From Hippophae tibetana (Eukaryota; Streptophyta; Magnoliopsida; Rosales; Elaeagnaceae): a DNA stretch of 64,000 nt. The notes under the pieces are model-generated. The model saw nothing but the letters and a program-made list of their open reading frames with translations. It was not told the DNA's origin and searched no databases. Where the stretch lies: contig CM072810.1 in the NCBI GenBank assembly GCA_037013495.1, positions 80,770,449 through 80,834,448 on the forward strand. The letters run 5' to 3'. This document shows positions 51,593 to 64,000 of the stretch, piece by piece; positions within the stretch are counted from its first letter, which is position 1, and the number at the start of each line of letters is the position of its first letter. The position numbers and the translations under genes are program-made.

Positions 51593-53762
51593 GGATTTAA
51601 TGTTTTTGTCACACCATTTCCGTTTCACTTACTTTCGATTTTATTCAAAGTGCTGTAATGAAGTTATTGGTGCCCACCTAGGGTTATTTATTACTGTTTT
51701 AATTAAATCTATATTCTTTAAAAAATATGAGAGAAAGAAAAATAAAATGGATACTATTCACATTTTCAAAAACCACAAAAAATTTAATGAATATGTGTCG
51801 CAACTATTAACTACGATAATCTTGTACTCGTGGATTCAAACGACTATTATAATATATCAAATTGAAGATCGTATAGATTCACACATTATTAATTTTCCTT
51901 GCTATGTAAACTCATTTTTGTACACAAATTCTATCGTTTGCGTCACTTAATTAGGGTTTAAAGGTTTTGTTGCACCATTTCCGTTTTACTTCCTTTGGTT
52001 TTAATCAAAAGAGCTATAAAGTTGATATTGGTTCCGACCAAGGTTTATTTATTAATTTATTCAATCAATCTCTATTCTTTAAAAAATATAAGAGAAGAGA
52101 AAAAGAAGGGAATACTCCTCATATTTTCAAAAACAAAAAAAGATTTGACAAATATGTGTTCTAACTATTAACTGCGATAATTGTTTACTCCCTTATCGAC
52201 ACTAGAATTACAAAATATCAAATCACAGATTGTACAGACTAACACAATATTAATATTCCTTGATTTGGAACCTCATTTTTGAACACAAATGGCATCATTT
52301 ACATCACTTAGCAAGGATTTAATGTTTTTGTCACATCATTTCGGTTTTACTTACTTTCAATTTTATTCAAAAGTGCTGTAATGAAGATATTGGTGACCAC
52401 CTAGGGTTATTTATTGCTGTTTTCATTCAATCTATAATCTTTAAAAAATATGAGAGAAAGAAAAATAAAATGGATACTATTCACATTTTCAAAAACAACA
52501 AAAAATTTAATGAATATGTGTCGCAACTATTAACTACGCTAATCTTGTACTCGTGTTTGGAAACGACTATTATAATATATCAAATTGAAGATCGTATAGA
52601 TTCACACATTATTAATTTTCCTTGCTTTGGAAACTCATTTTTGTACACAAATTTCATCGTTTTCGTCACTTAAATAGGGTTTAAACCTTTTGTTGCAACA
52701 TTTCCGTTTTACTTCCTTTCGGTTTTATTCAAAAGAGCTATAAAGTTGATATTGGTTTCGACCAAGGTTTATTTATAAATGTATTCAATCAATCTCTATT
52801 CTTTCAAAAATATAAGAGAAGAGAAAAAGAAGGGAATACTGCTCACATTTTCAAAAACAACAAAACATTTGATAAATATGTGTTCTAACTATTAACTGCG
52901 ATAATTGTTTACTCCGTTACCGACACTAGAATTACAATATATCAAATCACAGATTGTACAGACTAACACAATATTAATATTCCTTGATTTGGAACTTCAT
53001 TTTTGAACACAAATGGCATCATTTACATCACTTAGCAAGGATTTAATGTTTTTGTCACATCATTTCGGTTTTACTTACTTTCAATTTTATTCAAAAGTGC
53101 TGTAATGAAGATATTGGTGACCACCTAGGGTTATTTATTGCTGTTTTCATTCAATCTATAATCTTTAAAAAATATGAGAGAAAGAAAAATAAAATGGATA
53201 CTATTCACATTTTCAAAAACAACAAAAAATTTAATGAATATGTGTCGCAACTATTAACTACGCTAATCTTGTACTCGTGTTTGGAAACGACTATTATAAT
53301 ATATCAAATTGAAGATCGTATAGATTCACACATTATTAATTTTCCTTGCTTTGGAAACTCATTTTTGTACACAAATTCCATTGTCTGCGTCACTTAAATA
53401 GGGTTTAAAGGTTTTGTTGCACCATTTCCGTTTTACTTCCTTTCGGTTTTATTCAAAAGAGCTATAAAGTTGATATTGGTTCCGACCAAGGTTTATTTAT
53501 AAATTTATTCAATCAATCTCTATTCTTTAAAAAATATAAGAGAAGAGAAAAAGAAGGGAATACTGCTCACATTTTCAAAAACAACAAAACATTTGATAAA
53601 TATGTGTTCTAACTATTAACTGCGATAATTGTTTACTCCGTTATCGACACTAGAATTACAATATATCAAATCATAGATTGTACAGACTAACACAATATTA
53701 ATATTCCTTGATTTGGAACTTCATTTTTGAACACAAATGGCATCATTTACATCACTTAGCAA
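51593..53762 (+). repeat. Block VII HOR, shortened copy (W-L1-L2, M missing)
   Basis: Three dimers, 2170 bp. W follows L2 directly with no M. Private marks are TACTCCTCATATT near 52115 and AAATGTATTC near 52781. It marks the boundary between the older and the newer form of the HOR. Confidence 0.9.
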
Positions 53763-56655
53763 GGATTTAATGTTTTTGTCACACCATTTCCGTTTTACTT
53801 ACTTTCGATTTTATTCAAAGTGCTGTAATGAAGTTATTGGTGCCCACCTAGGGTTATTTATTACTGTTTTCATTCAATCTATATTGTTTAAAAAATATGA
53901 GAGAAAGAAAAATAAAATGGATACTATTCACATTTTCAAAAACAACAAAAAATTTAATGAATATGTGTCACAACTATTAACTACGATAATCTTGTACTTG
54001 TGTATTGAAATGACTATTATAATATATCAAATTGAAGATCGTATAGATTCACACATTATTAATTTTCCTTGCTTTGGAAACTCATTTTTCTACACAAATT
54101 CCATCGTTTGCGTCATTAAATAGGGTTTAAAGGTTTTGTTGCACCATTTCCGTTTTACTTACTTACGGTTTTATTCAAAAGAGCTATAAAGTTGATATTG
54201 GTTTCGACCAAGGTTTATTTATAAATTTATTCAATCAATCTCTATTCTTTAAAAAATATAAGAGAAGAGAAAAAGAAGGGAATACTGCTCACATTTTCAA
54301 AAACAACAAAACATTTGATAAATATGTGTTCTAACTATTAACTGCGATAATTGTTTACTCCGTTATCGACACTAGAATTACAATATATCAAATCATAGAT
54401 TGTACAGACTAACACAATATTAATATTCCTTGATTTGGAACTTCATTTTTGAACACAAATGACATCATTTACATCACTTAGCAAGGATTTAATGTTTTTG
54501 TCACACCATTTCCGTTTCACTTACTTTCGATTTTATTCAAAGTGCTGTAATGAAGTTATTGGTGCCCACCTAGGGTTATTTATTACTGTTTTAATTAAAT
54601 CTATATTCTTTAAAAAATATGAGAGAAAGAAAAATAAAATGGATACTATTCATATTTTCAAAAACCACAAAAAATTTAATGAATATGTGTCGCAACTATT
54701 AACTACGATAATCTTGTACTCGTGGATTCAAACGACTATTATAATATATCAAATTGAAGATCGTATAGATTCACACATTATTAATTTTCCTTGCTATGTA
54801 AACTCATTTTTGTACACAAATTCTATCGTTTGCGTCACTTAATTAGGGTTTAAAGGTTTTGTTGCACCATTTCCGTTTTACTTCCTTTGGTTTTAATCAA
54901 AAGAGCTATAAAGTTGATATTGGTTCCGACCAAGGTTTATTTATTAATTTATTCAATCAATCTCTATTCTTTAAAAAATATAAGAGAAGAGAAAAAGAAG
55001 GGAATACTGCTCATATTTTCAAAAACAAAAAAAAGATTTGACAAATATGTGTTCTAACTATTAACTGCGATAATTGTTTACTCCCTTATCGACACTAGAA
55101 TTACAAAATATCAAATCACAGATTGTACAGACTAACACAATATTAATATTCCTTGATTTGGAACCTCATTTTTGAACACAAATGGCATCATTTACATCAC
55201 TTAGCAAGGATTTAATGTTTTTGTCACATCATTTCGGTTTTACTTACTTTCAATTTTATTCAAAAGTGCTGTAATGAAGATATTGGTGACCACCTAGGGT
55301 TATTTATTGCTGTTTTCATTCAATCTATAATCTTTAAAAAATATGAGAGAAAGAAAAATAAAATGGATACTATTCACATTTTCAAAAACAACAAAAAATT
55401 TAATGAATATGTGTCGCAACTATTAACTACGCTAATCTTGTACTCGTGTTTGGAAACGACTATTATAATATATCAAATTGAAGATCGTATAGATTCACAC
55501 ATTATTAATTTTCCTTGCTTTGGAAACTCATTTTTGTACACAAATTTCATCGTTTTCGTCACTTAAATAGGGTTTAAACCTTTTGTTGCAACATTTCCGT
55601 TTTACTTCCTTTCGGTTTTATTCAAAAGAGCTATAAAGTTGATATTGGTTTCGACCAAGGTTTATTTATAAATTTATTCAATCAATCTCTATTCTTTCAA
55701 AAATATAAGAGAAGAGAAAAAGAAGGGAATACTGCTCACATTTTCAAAAACAACAAAACATTTGATAAATATGTGTTCTAACTATTAACTGCGATAATTG
55801 TTTACTCCGTTACCGACACTAGAATTACAATATATCAAATCACAGATTGTACAGACTAACACAATATTAATATTCCTTGATTTGGAACTTCATTTTTGAA
55901 CACAAATGGCATCATTTACATCACTTAGCAAGGATTTAATGTTTTTGTCACATCATTTCGGTTTTACTTACTTTCAATTTTATTCAAAAGTGCTGTAATG
56001 AAGATATTGGTGACCACCTAGGGTTATTTATTGCTGTTTTCATTCAATCTATAATCTTTAAAAAATATGAGAGAAAGAAAAATAAAATGGATACTATTCA
56101 CATTTTCAAAAACAACAAAAAATTTAATGAATATGTGTCGCAACTATTAACTACGCTAATCTTGTACTCGTGTTTGGAAACGACTATTATAATATATCAA
56201 ATTGAAGATCGTATAGATTCACACATTATTAATTTTCCTTGCTTTGGAAACTCATTTTTGTACACAAATTCCATTGTCTGCGTCACTTAAATAGGGTTTA
56301 AAGGTTTTGTTGCACCATTTCCGTTTTACTTCCTTTTGGTTTTATTCAAAAGAGCTATAAAGTTGATATTGGTTCCGACCAAGGTTTATTTATAAATTTA
56401 TTCAATCAATCTCTATTCTTTAAAAAATATAAGAGAAGAGAAAAAGAAGGGAATACTGCTCACATTTTCAAAAACAACAAAACATTTGATAAATATGTGT
56501 TCTAACTATTAACTGCGATAATTGTTTACTCCGTTATCGACACTAGAATTACAATATATCAAATCATAGATTGTACAGACTAACACAATATTAATATTCC
56601 TTGATTTGGAACTTCATTTTTGAACACAAATGGCATCATTTACATCACTTAGCAA
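53763..56655 (+). repeat. Block VII HOR copy, newer form 1
   Basis: Four dimers, 2893 bp. M has TATATTGTTTAAAA and TGTGTCACAAC; W is preceded by AAATGACATC and has CATATTTTC. One extra A in the run near 55027-55034 closes the W-unit B frame early. CTTTTGG replaces CTTTCGG near 56337. Confidence 0.94.
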
Positions 56656-59547
56656 GGATTTAATGTTTTTGTCACACCATTTCCGTTTTACTTACTTTCG
56701 ATTTTATTCAAAGTGCTGTAATGAAGTTATTGGTGCCCACCTAGGGTTATTTATTACTGTTTTCATTCAATCTATATTGTTTAAAAAATATGAGAGAAAG
56801 AAAAATAAAATGGATACTATTCACATTTTCAAAAACAACAAAAAATTTAATGAATATGTGTCACAACTATTAACTACGATAATCTTGTACTTGTGTATTG
56901 AAATGACTATTATAATATATCAAATTGAAGATCGTATAGATTCACACATTATTAATTTTCCTTGCTTTGGAAACTCATTTTTCTACACAAATTCCATCGT
57001 TTGCGTCATTAAATAGGGTTTAAAGGTTTTGTTGCACCATTTCCGTTTTACTTACTTACGGTTTTATTCAAAAGAGCTATAAAGTTGATATTGGTTTCGA
57101 CCAAGGTTTATTTATAAATTTATTCAATCAATCTCTATTCTTTAAAAAATATAAGAGAAGAGAAAAAGAAGGGAATACTGCTCACATTTTCAAAAACAAC
57201 AAAACATTTGATAAATATGTGTTCTAACTATTAACTGCGATAATTGTTTACTCCGTTATCGACACTAGAATTACAATATATCAAATCATAGATTGTACAG
57301 ACTAACACAATATTAATATTCCTTGATTTGGAACTTCATTTTTGAACACAAATGACATCATTTACATCACTTAGCAAGGATTTAATGTTTTTGTCACACC
57401 ATTTCCGTTTCACTTACTTTCGATTTTATTCAAAGTGCTGTAATGAAGTTATTGGTGCCCACCTAGGGTTATTTATTACTGTTTTAATTAAATCTATATT
57501 CTTTAAAAAATATGAGAGAAAGAAAAATAAAATGGATACTATTCATATTTTCAAAAACCACAAAAAATTTAATGAATATGTGTCGCAACTATTAACTACG
57601 ATAATCTTGTACTCGTGGATTCAAACGACTATTATAATATATCAAATTGAAGATCGTATAGATTCACACATTATTAATTTTCCTTGCTATGTAAACTCAT
57701 TTTTGTACACAAATTCTATCGTTTGCGTCACTTAATTAGGGTTTAAAGGTTTTGTTGCACCATTTCCGTTTTACTTCCTTTGGTTTTAATCAAAAGAGCT
57801 ATAAAGTTGATATTGGTTCCGACCAAGGTTTATTTATTAATTTATTCAATCAATCTCTATTCTTTAAAAAATATAAGAGAAGAGAAAAAGAAGGGAATAC
57901 TGCTCATATTTTCAAAAACAAAAAAAGATTTGACAAATATGTGTTCTAACTATTAACTGCGATAATTGTTTACTCCCTTATCGACACTAGAATTACAAAA
58001 TATCAAATCACAGATTGTACAGACTAACACAATATTAATATTCCTTGATTTGGAACCTCATTTTTGAACACAAATGGCATCATTTACATCACTTAGCAAG
58101 GATTTAATGTTTTTGTCACATCATTTCGGTTTTACTTACTTTCAATTTTATTCAAAAGTGCTGTAATGAAGATATTGGTGACCACCTAGGGTTATTTATT
58201 GCTGTTTTCATTCAATCTATAATCTTTAAAAAATATGAGAGAAAGAAAAATAAAATGGATACTATTCACATTTTCAAAAACAACAAAAAATTTAATGAAT
58301 ATGTGTCGCAACTATTAACTACGCTAATCTTGTACTCGTGTTTGGAAACGACTATTATAATATATCAAATTGAAGATCGTATAGATTCACACATTATTAA
58401 TTTTCCTTGCTTTGGAAACTCATTTTTGTACACAAATTTCATCGTTTTCGTCACTTAAATAGGGTTTAAACCTTTTGTTGCAACATTTCCGTTTTACTTC
58501 CTTTCGGTTTTATTCAAAAGAGCTATAAAGTTGATATTGGTTTCGACCAAGGTTTATTTATAAATTTATTCAATCAATCTCTATTCTTTCAAAAATATAA
58601 GAGAAGAGAAAAAGAAGGGAATACTGCTCACATTTTCAAAAACAACAAAACATTTGATAAATATGTGTTCTAACTATTAACTGCGATAATTGTTTACTCC
58701 GTTACCGACACTAGAATTACAATATATCAAATCACAGATTGTACAGACTAACACAATATTAATATTCCTTGATTTGGAACTTCATTTTTGAACACAAATG
58801 GCATCATTTACATCACTTAGCAAGGATTTAATGTTTTTGTCACATCATTTCGGTTTTACTTACTTTCAATTTTATTCAAAAGTGCTGTAATGAAGATATT
58901 GGTGACCACCTAGGGTTATTTATTGCTGTTTTCATTCAATCTATAATCTTTAAAAAATATGAGAGAAAGAAAAATAAAATGGATACTATTCACATTTTCA
59001 AAAACAACAAAAAATTTAATGAATATGTGTCGCAACTATTAACTACGCTAATCTTGTACTCGTGTTTGGAAACGACTATTATAATATATCAAATTGAAGA
59101 TCGTATAGATTCACACATTATTAATTTTCCTTGCTTTGGAAACTCATTTTTGTACACAAATTCCATTGTCTGCGTCACTTAAATAGGGTTTAAAGGTTTT
59201 GTTGCACCATTTCCGTTTTACTTCCTTTCGGTTTTATTCAAAAGAGCTATAAAGTTGATATTGGTTCCGACCAAGGTTTATTTATAAATTTATTCAATCA
59301 ATCTCTATTCTTTAAAAAATATAAGAGAAGAGAAAAAGAAGGGAATACTGCTCACATTTTCAAAAACAACAAAACATTTGATAAATATGTGTTCTAACTA
59401 TTAACTGCGATAATTGTTTACTCCGTTATCGACACTAGAATTACAATATATCAAATCATAGATTGTACAGACTAACACAATATTAATATTCCTTGATTTG
59501 GAACTTCATTTTTGAACACAAATGGCATCATTTACATCACTTAGCAA
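56656..59547 (+). repeat. Block VII HOR copy, newer form 2
   Basis: Four dimers, 2892 bp, essentially identical to the copies on either side apart from the extra A and the CTTTTGG change of newer form 1. Confidence 0.94.
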
Positions 59548-62439
59548 GGATTTAATGTTTTTGTCACACCATTTCCGTTTTACTTACTTTCGATTTTATT
59601 CAAAGTGCTGTAATGAAGTTATTGGTGCCCACCTAGGGTTATTTATTACTGTTTTCATTCAATCTATATTGTTTAAAAAATATGAGAGAAAGAAAAATAA
59701 AATGGATACTATTCACATTTTCAAAAACAACAAAAAATTTAATGAATATGTGTCACAACTATTAACTACGATAATCTTGTACTTGTGTATTGAAATGACT
59801 ATTATAATATATCAAATTGAAGATCGTATAGATTCACACATTATTAATTTTCCTTGCTTTGGAAACTCATTTTTCTACACAAATTCCATCGTTTGCGTCA
59901 TTAAATAGGGTTTAAAGGTTTTGTTGCACCATTTCCGTTTTACTTACTTACGGTTTTATTCAAAAGAGCTATAAAGTTGATATTGGTTTCGACCAAGGTT
60001 TATTTATAAATTTATTCAATCAATCTCTATTCTTTAAAAAATATAAGAGAAGAGAAAAAGAAGGGAATACTGCTCACATTTTCAAAAACAACAAAACATT
60101 TGATAAATATGTGTTCTAACTATTAACTGCGATAATTGTTTACTCCGTTATCGACACTAGAATTACAATATATCAAATCATAGATTGTACAGACTAACAC
60201 AATATTAATATTCCTTGATTTGGAACTTCATTTTTGAACACAAATGACATCATTTACATCACTTAGCAAGGATTTAATGTTTTTGTCACACCATTTCCGT
60301 TTCACTTACTTTCGATTTTATTCAAAGTGCTGTAATGAAGTTATTGGTGCCCACCTAGGGTTATTTATTACTGTTTTAATTAAATCTATATTCTTTAAAA
60401 AATATGAGAGAAAGAAAAATAAAATGGATACTATTCATATTTTCAAAAACCACAAAAAATTTAATGAATATGTGTCGCAACTATTAACTACGATAATCTT
60501 GTACTCGTGGATTCAAACGACTATTATAATATATCAAATTGAAGATCGTATAGATTCACACATTATTAATTTTCCTTGCTATGTAAACTCATTTTTGTAC
60601 ACAAATTCTATCGTTTGCGTCACTTAATTAGGGTTTAAAGGTTTTGTTGCACCATTTCCGTTTTACTTCCTTTGGTTTTAATCAAAAGAGCTATAAAGTT
60701 GATATTGGTTCCGACCAAGGTTTATTTATTAATTTATTCAATCAATCTCTATTCTTTAAAAAATATAAGAGAAGAGAAAAAGAAGGGAATACTGCTCATA
60801 TTTTCAAAAACAAAAAAAGATTTGACAAATATGTGTTCTAACTATTAACTGCGATAATTGTTTACTCCCTTATCGACACTAGAATTACAAAATATCAAAT
60901 CACAGATTGTACAGACTAACACAATATTAATATTCCTTGATTTGGAACCTCATTTTTGAACACAAATGGCATCATTTACATCACTTAGCAAGGATTTAAT
61001 GTTTTTGTCACATCATTTCGGTTTTACTTACTTTCAATTTTATTCAAAAGTGCTGTAATGAAGATATTGGTGACCACCTAGGGTTATTTATTGCTGTTTT
61101 CATTCAATCTATAATCTTTAAAAAATATGAGAGAAAGAAAAATAAAATGGATACTATTCACATTTTCAAAAACAACAAAAAATTTAATGAATATGTGTCG
61201 CAACTATTAACTACGCTAATCTTGTACTCGTGTTTGGAAACGACTATTATAATATATCAAATTGAAGATCGTATAGATTCACACATTATTAATTTTCCTT
61301 GCTTTGGAAACTCATTTTTGTACACAAATTTCATCGTTTTCGTCACTTAAATAGGGTTTAAACCTTTTGTTGCAACATTTCCGTTTTACTTCCTTTCGGT
61401 TTTATTCAAAAGAGCTATAAAGTTGATATTGGTTTCGACCAAGGTTTATTTATAAATTTATTCAATCAATCTCTATTCTTTCAAAAATATAAGAGAAGAG
61501 AAAAAGAAGGGAATACTGCTCACATTTTCAAAAACAACAAAACATTTGATAAATATGTGTTCTAACTATTAACTGCGATAATTGTTTACTCCGTTACCGA
61601 CACTAGAATTACAATATATCAAATCACAGATTGTACAGACTAACACAATATTAATATTCCTTGATTTGGAACTTCATTTTTGAACACAAATGGCATCATT
61701 TACATCACTTAGCAAGGATTTAATGTTTTTGTCACATCATTTCGGTTTTACTTACTTTCAATTTTATTCAAAAGTGCTGTAATGAAGATATTGGTGACCA
61801 CCTAGGGTTATTTATTGCTGTTTTCATTCAATCTATAATCTTTAAAAAATATGAGAGAAAGAAAAATAAAATGGATACTATTCACATTTTCAAAAACAAC
61901 AAAAAATTTAATGAATATGTGTCGCAACTATTAACTACGCTAATCTTGTACTCGTGTTTGGAAACGACTATTATAATATATCAAATTGAAGATCGTATAG
62001 ATTCACACATTATTAATTTTCCTTGCTTTGGAAACTCATTTTTGTACACAAATTCCATTGTCTGCGTCACTTAAATAGGGTTTAAAGGTTTTGTTGCACC
62101 ATTTCCGTTTTACTTCCTTTCGGTTTTATTCAAAAGAGCTATAAAGTTGATATTGGTTCCGACCAAGGTTTATTTATAAATTTATTCAATCAATCTCTAT
62201 TCTTTAAAAAATATAAGAGAAGAGAAAAAGAAGGGAATACTGCTCACATTTTCAAAAACAACAAAACATTTGATAAATATGTGTTCTAACTATTAACTGC
62301 GATAATTGTTTACTCCGTTATCGACACTAGAATTACAATATATCAAATCATAGATTGTACAGACTAACACAATATTAATATTCCTTGATTTGGAACTTCA
62401 TTTTTGAACACAAATGGCATCATTTACATCACTTAGCAA
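59548..62439 (+). repeat. Block VII HOR copy, newer form 3
   Basis: Four dimers, 2892 bp. I noticed no clear difference from newer form 2 when reading the unit landmarks and translated segments. Confidence 0.94.
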
Positions 62440-64000
62440 GGATTTAATGTTTTTGTCACACCATTTCCGTTTTACTTACTTTCGATTTTATTCAAAGTGC
62501 TGTAATGAAGTTATTGGTGCCCACCTAGGGTTATTTATTACTGTTTTCATTCAATCTATATTGTTTAAAAAATATGAGAGAAAGAAAAATAAAATGGATA
62601 CTATTCACATTTTCAAAAACAACAAAAAATTTAATGAATATGTGTCGCAACTATTAACTACGATAATCTTGTACTTGTGTATTGAAATGACTATTATAAT
62701 ATATCAAATTGAAGATCGTATAGATTCACACATTATTAATTTTCCTTGCTTTGGAAACTCATTTTTCTACACAAATTCCATCGTTTGCGTCATTAAATAG
62801 GGTTTAAAGGTTTTGTTGCACCATTTCCGTTTTACTTACTTACGGTTTTATTCAAAAGAGCTATAAAGTTGATATTGGTTTCGACCAAGGTTTATTTATA
62901 AATTTATTCAATCAATCTCTATTCTTTAAAAAATATAAGAGAAGAGAAAAAGAAGGGAATACTGCTCACATTTTCAAAAACAACAAAACATTTGATAAAT
63001 ATGTGTTCTAACTATTAACTGCGATAATTGTTTACTCCGTTATCGACACTAGAATTACAATATATCAAATCATAGATTGTACAGACTAACACAATATTAA
63101 TATTCCTTGATTTGGAACTTCATTTTTGAACACAAATGACATCATTTACATCACTTAGCAAGGATTTAATGTTTTTGTCACACCATTTCCGTTTCACTTA
63201 CTTTCGATTTTATTCAAAGTGCTGTAATGAAGTTATTGGTGCCCACCTAGGGTTATTTATTACTGTTTTAATTAAATCTATATTCTTTAAAAAATATGAG
63301 AGAAAGAAAAATAAAATGGATACTATTCACATTTTCAAAAACCACAAAAAATTTAATGAATATGTGTCGCAACTATTAACTACGATAATCTTGTACTCGT
63401 GGATTCAAACGACTATTATAATATATCAAATTGAAGATCGTATAGATTCACACATTATTAATTTTCCTTGCTATGTAAACTCATTTTTGTACACAAATTC
63501 TATCGTTTGCGTCACTTAATTAGGGTTTAAAGGTTTTGTTGCACCATTTCCGTTTTACTTCCTTTGGTTTTAATCAAAAGAGCTATAAAGTTGATATTGG
63601 TTCCGACCAAGGTTTATTTATTAATTTATTCAATCAATCTCTATTCTTTAAAAAATATAAGAGAAGAGAAAAAGAAGGAAATACTGCTCACATTTTCAAA
63701 AACAACAAAACATTTGATAAATATGTGTTCTAACTATTAACTGGGATAATTGTTTACTCCGTTATCGACACTAGAATTACAATCTATCAAATCATAGATT
63801 GTACAGACTAACACAATATTAATATTCCTTGATTTGGAACTTCATTTTTGAACACAAATGACATCATTTACATCACTTAGCAAGGATTTAATGTTTTTGT
63901 CACACCATTTCCGTTTCACTTACTTTCGATTTTATTCAAAGTGCTGTAATGAAGTTATTGGTGCCCACCTAGGGTTATTTATTACTGTTTTAATTAAATC
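62440..64000 (+). repeat. Block VII HOR copy, partial, with switch near 63.67 kb
   Basis: M and W dimers, then a partial W-type A (63884-64000) where L1 is expected. M here has TGTGTCGCAAC (G at 62647), where the three previous M units have A. W has CACATTTTC in place of CATATTTTC. In the W dimer's B monomer the sequence changes after about 63678 to GAAGGAAATACTG, AACAACAAAACATTTG, AACTGGGATAATT and CAATCTATC, a block III combination. Confidence 0.9.

Larger units (their letters stand above)
1..64000 (+). repeat. AT-rich tandem satellite array, ~724 bp dimeric unit
   Basis: The whole window is a head-to-tail array of one ~724 bp unit, about 88 complete copies plus partial ends, all in one orientation. 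The same landmarks recur at 723-725 bp spacing, for example ATGGATACTATTCACAT at 154, 879, 1603, 3170, 3894, 4618 and so on to 63316. The larger gaps at 2327-3170 and 16201-17043 are explained by 120 bp duplications. No unique sequence, transposon or gene interrupts it. Length, homogeneity and higher-order structure are typical of eukaryotic heterochromatic satellites; a centromeric, pericentromeric or subtelomeric site is an inference. I do not recognise the family. Confidence 0.98.
46533..64000 (+). repeat. Block VII: 4-dimer HOR, 2892 bp (M-W-L1-L2), continues past the window
   Basis: Dimers u65-u89 start at 46533, 47255, 47977, 48701, 49423, 50145, 50869, 51593, 52315, 53039, 53763, 54485, 55208, 55932, 56656, 57378, 58100, 58824, 59548, 60270, 60992, 61716, 62440, 63162 and 63884. 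M has GTACTTGTGTATTG and CGTCATTAAATAG; W has CTCGTGGATTCAAACG; L1 and L2 have CTCGTGTTTGGAAACG, with L1 ending TTTCATCGTTTTCGTC and L2 ending TTCCATTGTCTGCGTC. Copies from 53763 on are almost identical. Confidence 0.95.

Noticed and set aside
48701-62439. Assembly duplication as the cause of near-identical HOR copies
   Set aside because: It cannot be excluded, but small private differences (52781, 55027-55034, 56337, 62647) distinguish some copies, so they are more likely real. Long-read depth would settle it.
154-63733. Many + strand open frames of 60-163 codons as genes
   Set aside because: They repeat with the satellite unit, are opened or closed by single-base changes between neighbours, have stops in sister units, match no family I know and have no gene-like context. 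They are described as repeat-derived open frames only.
1-64000. CRISPR array or bacterial repeat region
   Set aside because: Units are 724 bp and abut with no unique spacers, no cas genes and no bacterial genes; this is a eukaryotic-style satellite.
1-64000. Genes on the minus strand
   Set aside because: TTA, CTA and TCA are frequent on the + strand, so minus-strand frames are short everywhere; I saw none of note.
1-64000. Naming a species or known satellite family
   Set aside because: A ~360 bp AT-rich monomer fits several plant, beetle and other families. I recalled the 359 bp fly satellite and it does not match; without a database search no assignment is justified.

Overview
This 64 kb window is one uninterrupted array of an AT-rich tandem satellite (roughly 27% G+C, estimated from a few lines). 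I found no gene, RNA gene, transposon, CRISPR array or unique sequence in it. The array continues past both window ends. A homogeneous satellite of this size, with higher-order structure, points to a eukaryotic nuclear genome, in a centromeric, pericentromeric or subtelomeric heterochromatin block. I do not recognise the satellite family and cannot name the organism; an AT-rich monomer near 360 bp occurs in plants, insects and other animals.

The basic unit is a ~724 bp dimer of two diverged ~362 bp monomers, called A and B here. There are about 88 complete dimers plus a partial one at the right edge. All lie in the same orientation, numbered u1 to u89. A starts at the GG after TCACTTAGCAA, and B starts about 362 bp later.

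The dimers are organised into higher-order repeats (HORs) that change along the window. (I) 1-3014: u1-u4, a 2-dimer pattern ending in a unit with a 120 bp internal duplication. (II) 3015-16045: a 4-dimer HOR of 2896 bp that is itself two 1448 bp halves, rearranged in its middle. Junction 16046-17611: the 120 bp duplication recurs. (III) 17612-29175: four copies of a different 4-dimer HOR of 2891 bp. (IV) 29176-33515: irregular mixture. (V) 33516-40023: three copies of a 3-dimer HOR of 2169 bp. (VI) 40024-46532: irregular mixture. (VII) 46533-64000: a 4-dimer HOR of 2892 bp with near-identical copies towards the right and two shortened copies on the left. At about 63.67 kb the B monomer switches to a block III-like sequence.

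Many units hold open frames of 67, 127 or 163 codons on the + strand. They behave as by-products of the repeat: they are opened and closed by single-base changes and interrupted in many copies. I do not annotate them as genes. The interest of the window is evolutionary: nested amplification, chimeric units, short conversion-like patches and shared rearrangement junctions record how the array grew. A 40 bp block and a small dyad are kept in both A and B and are candidates for a protein-binding or structural role.
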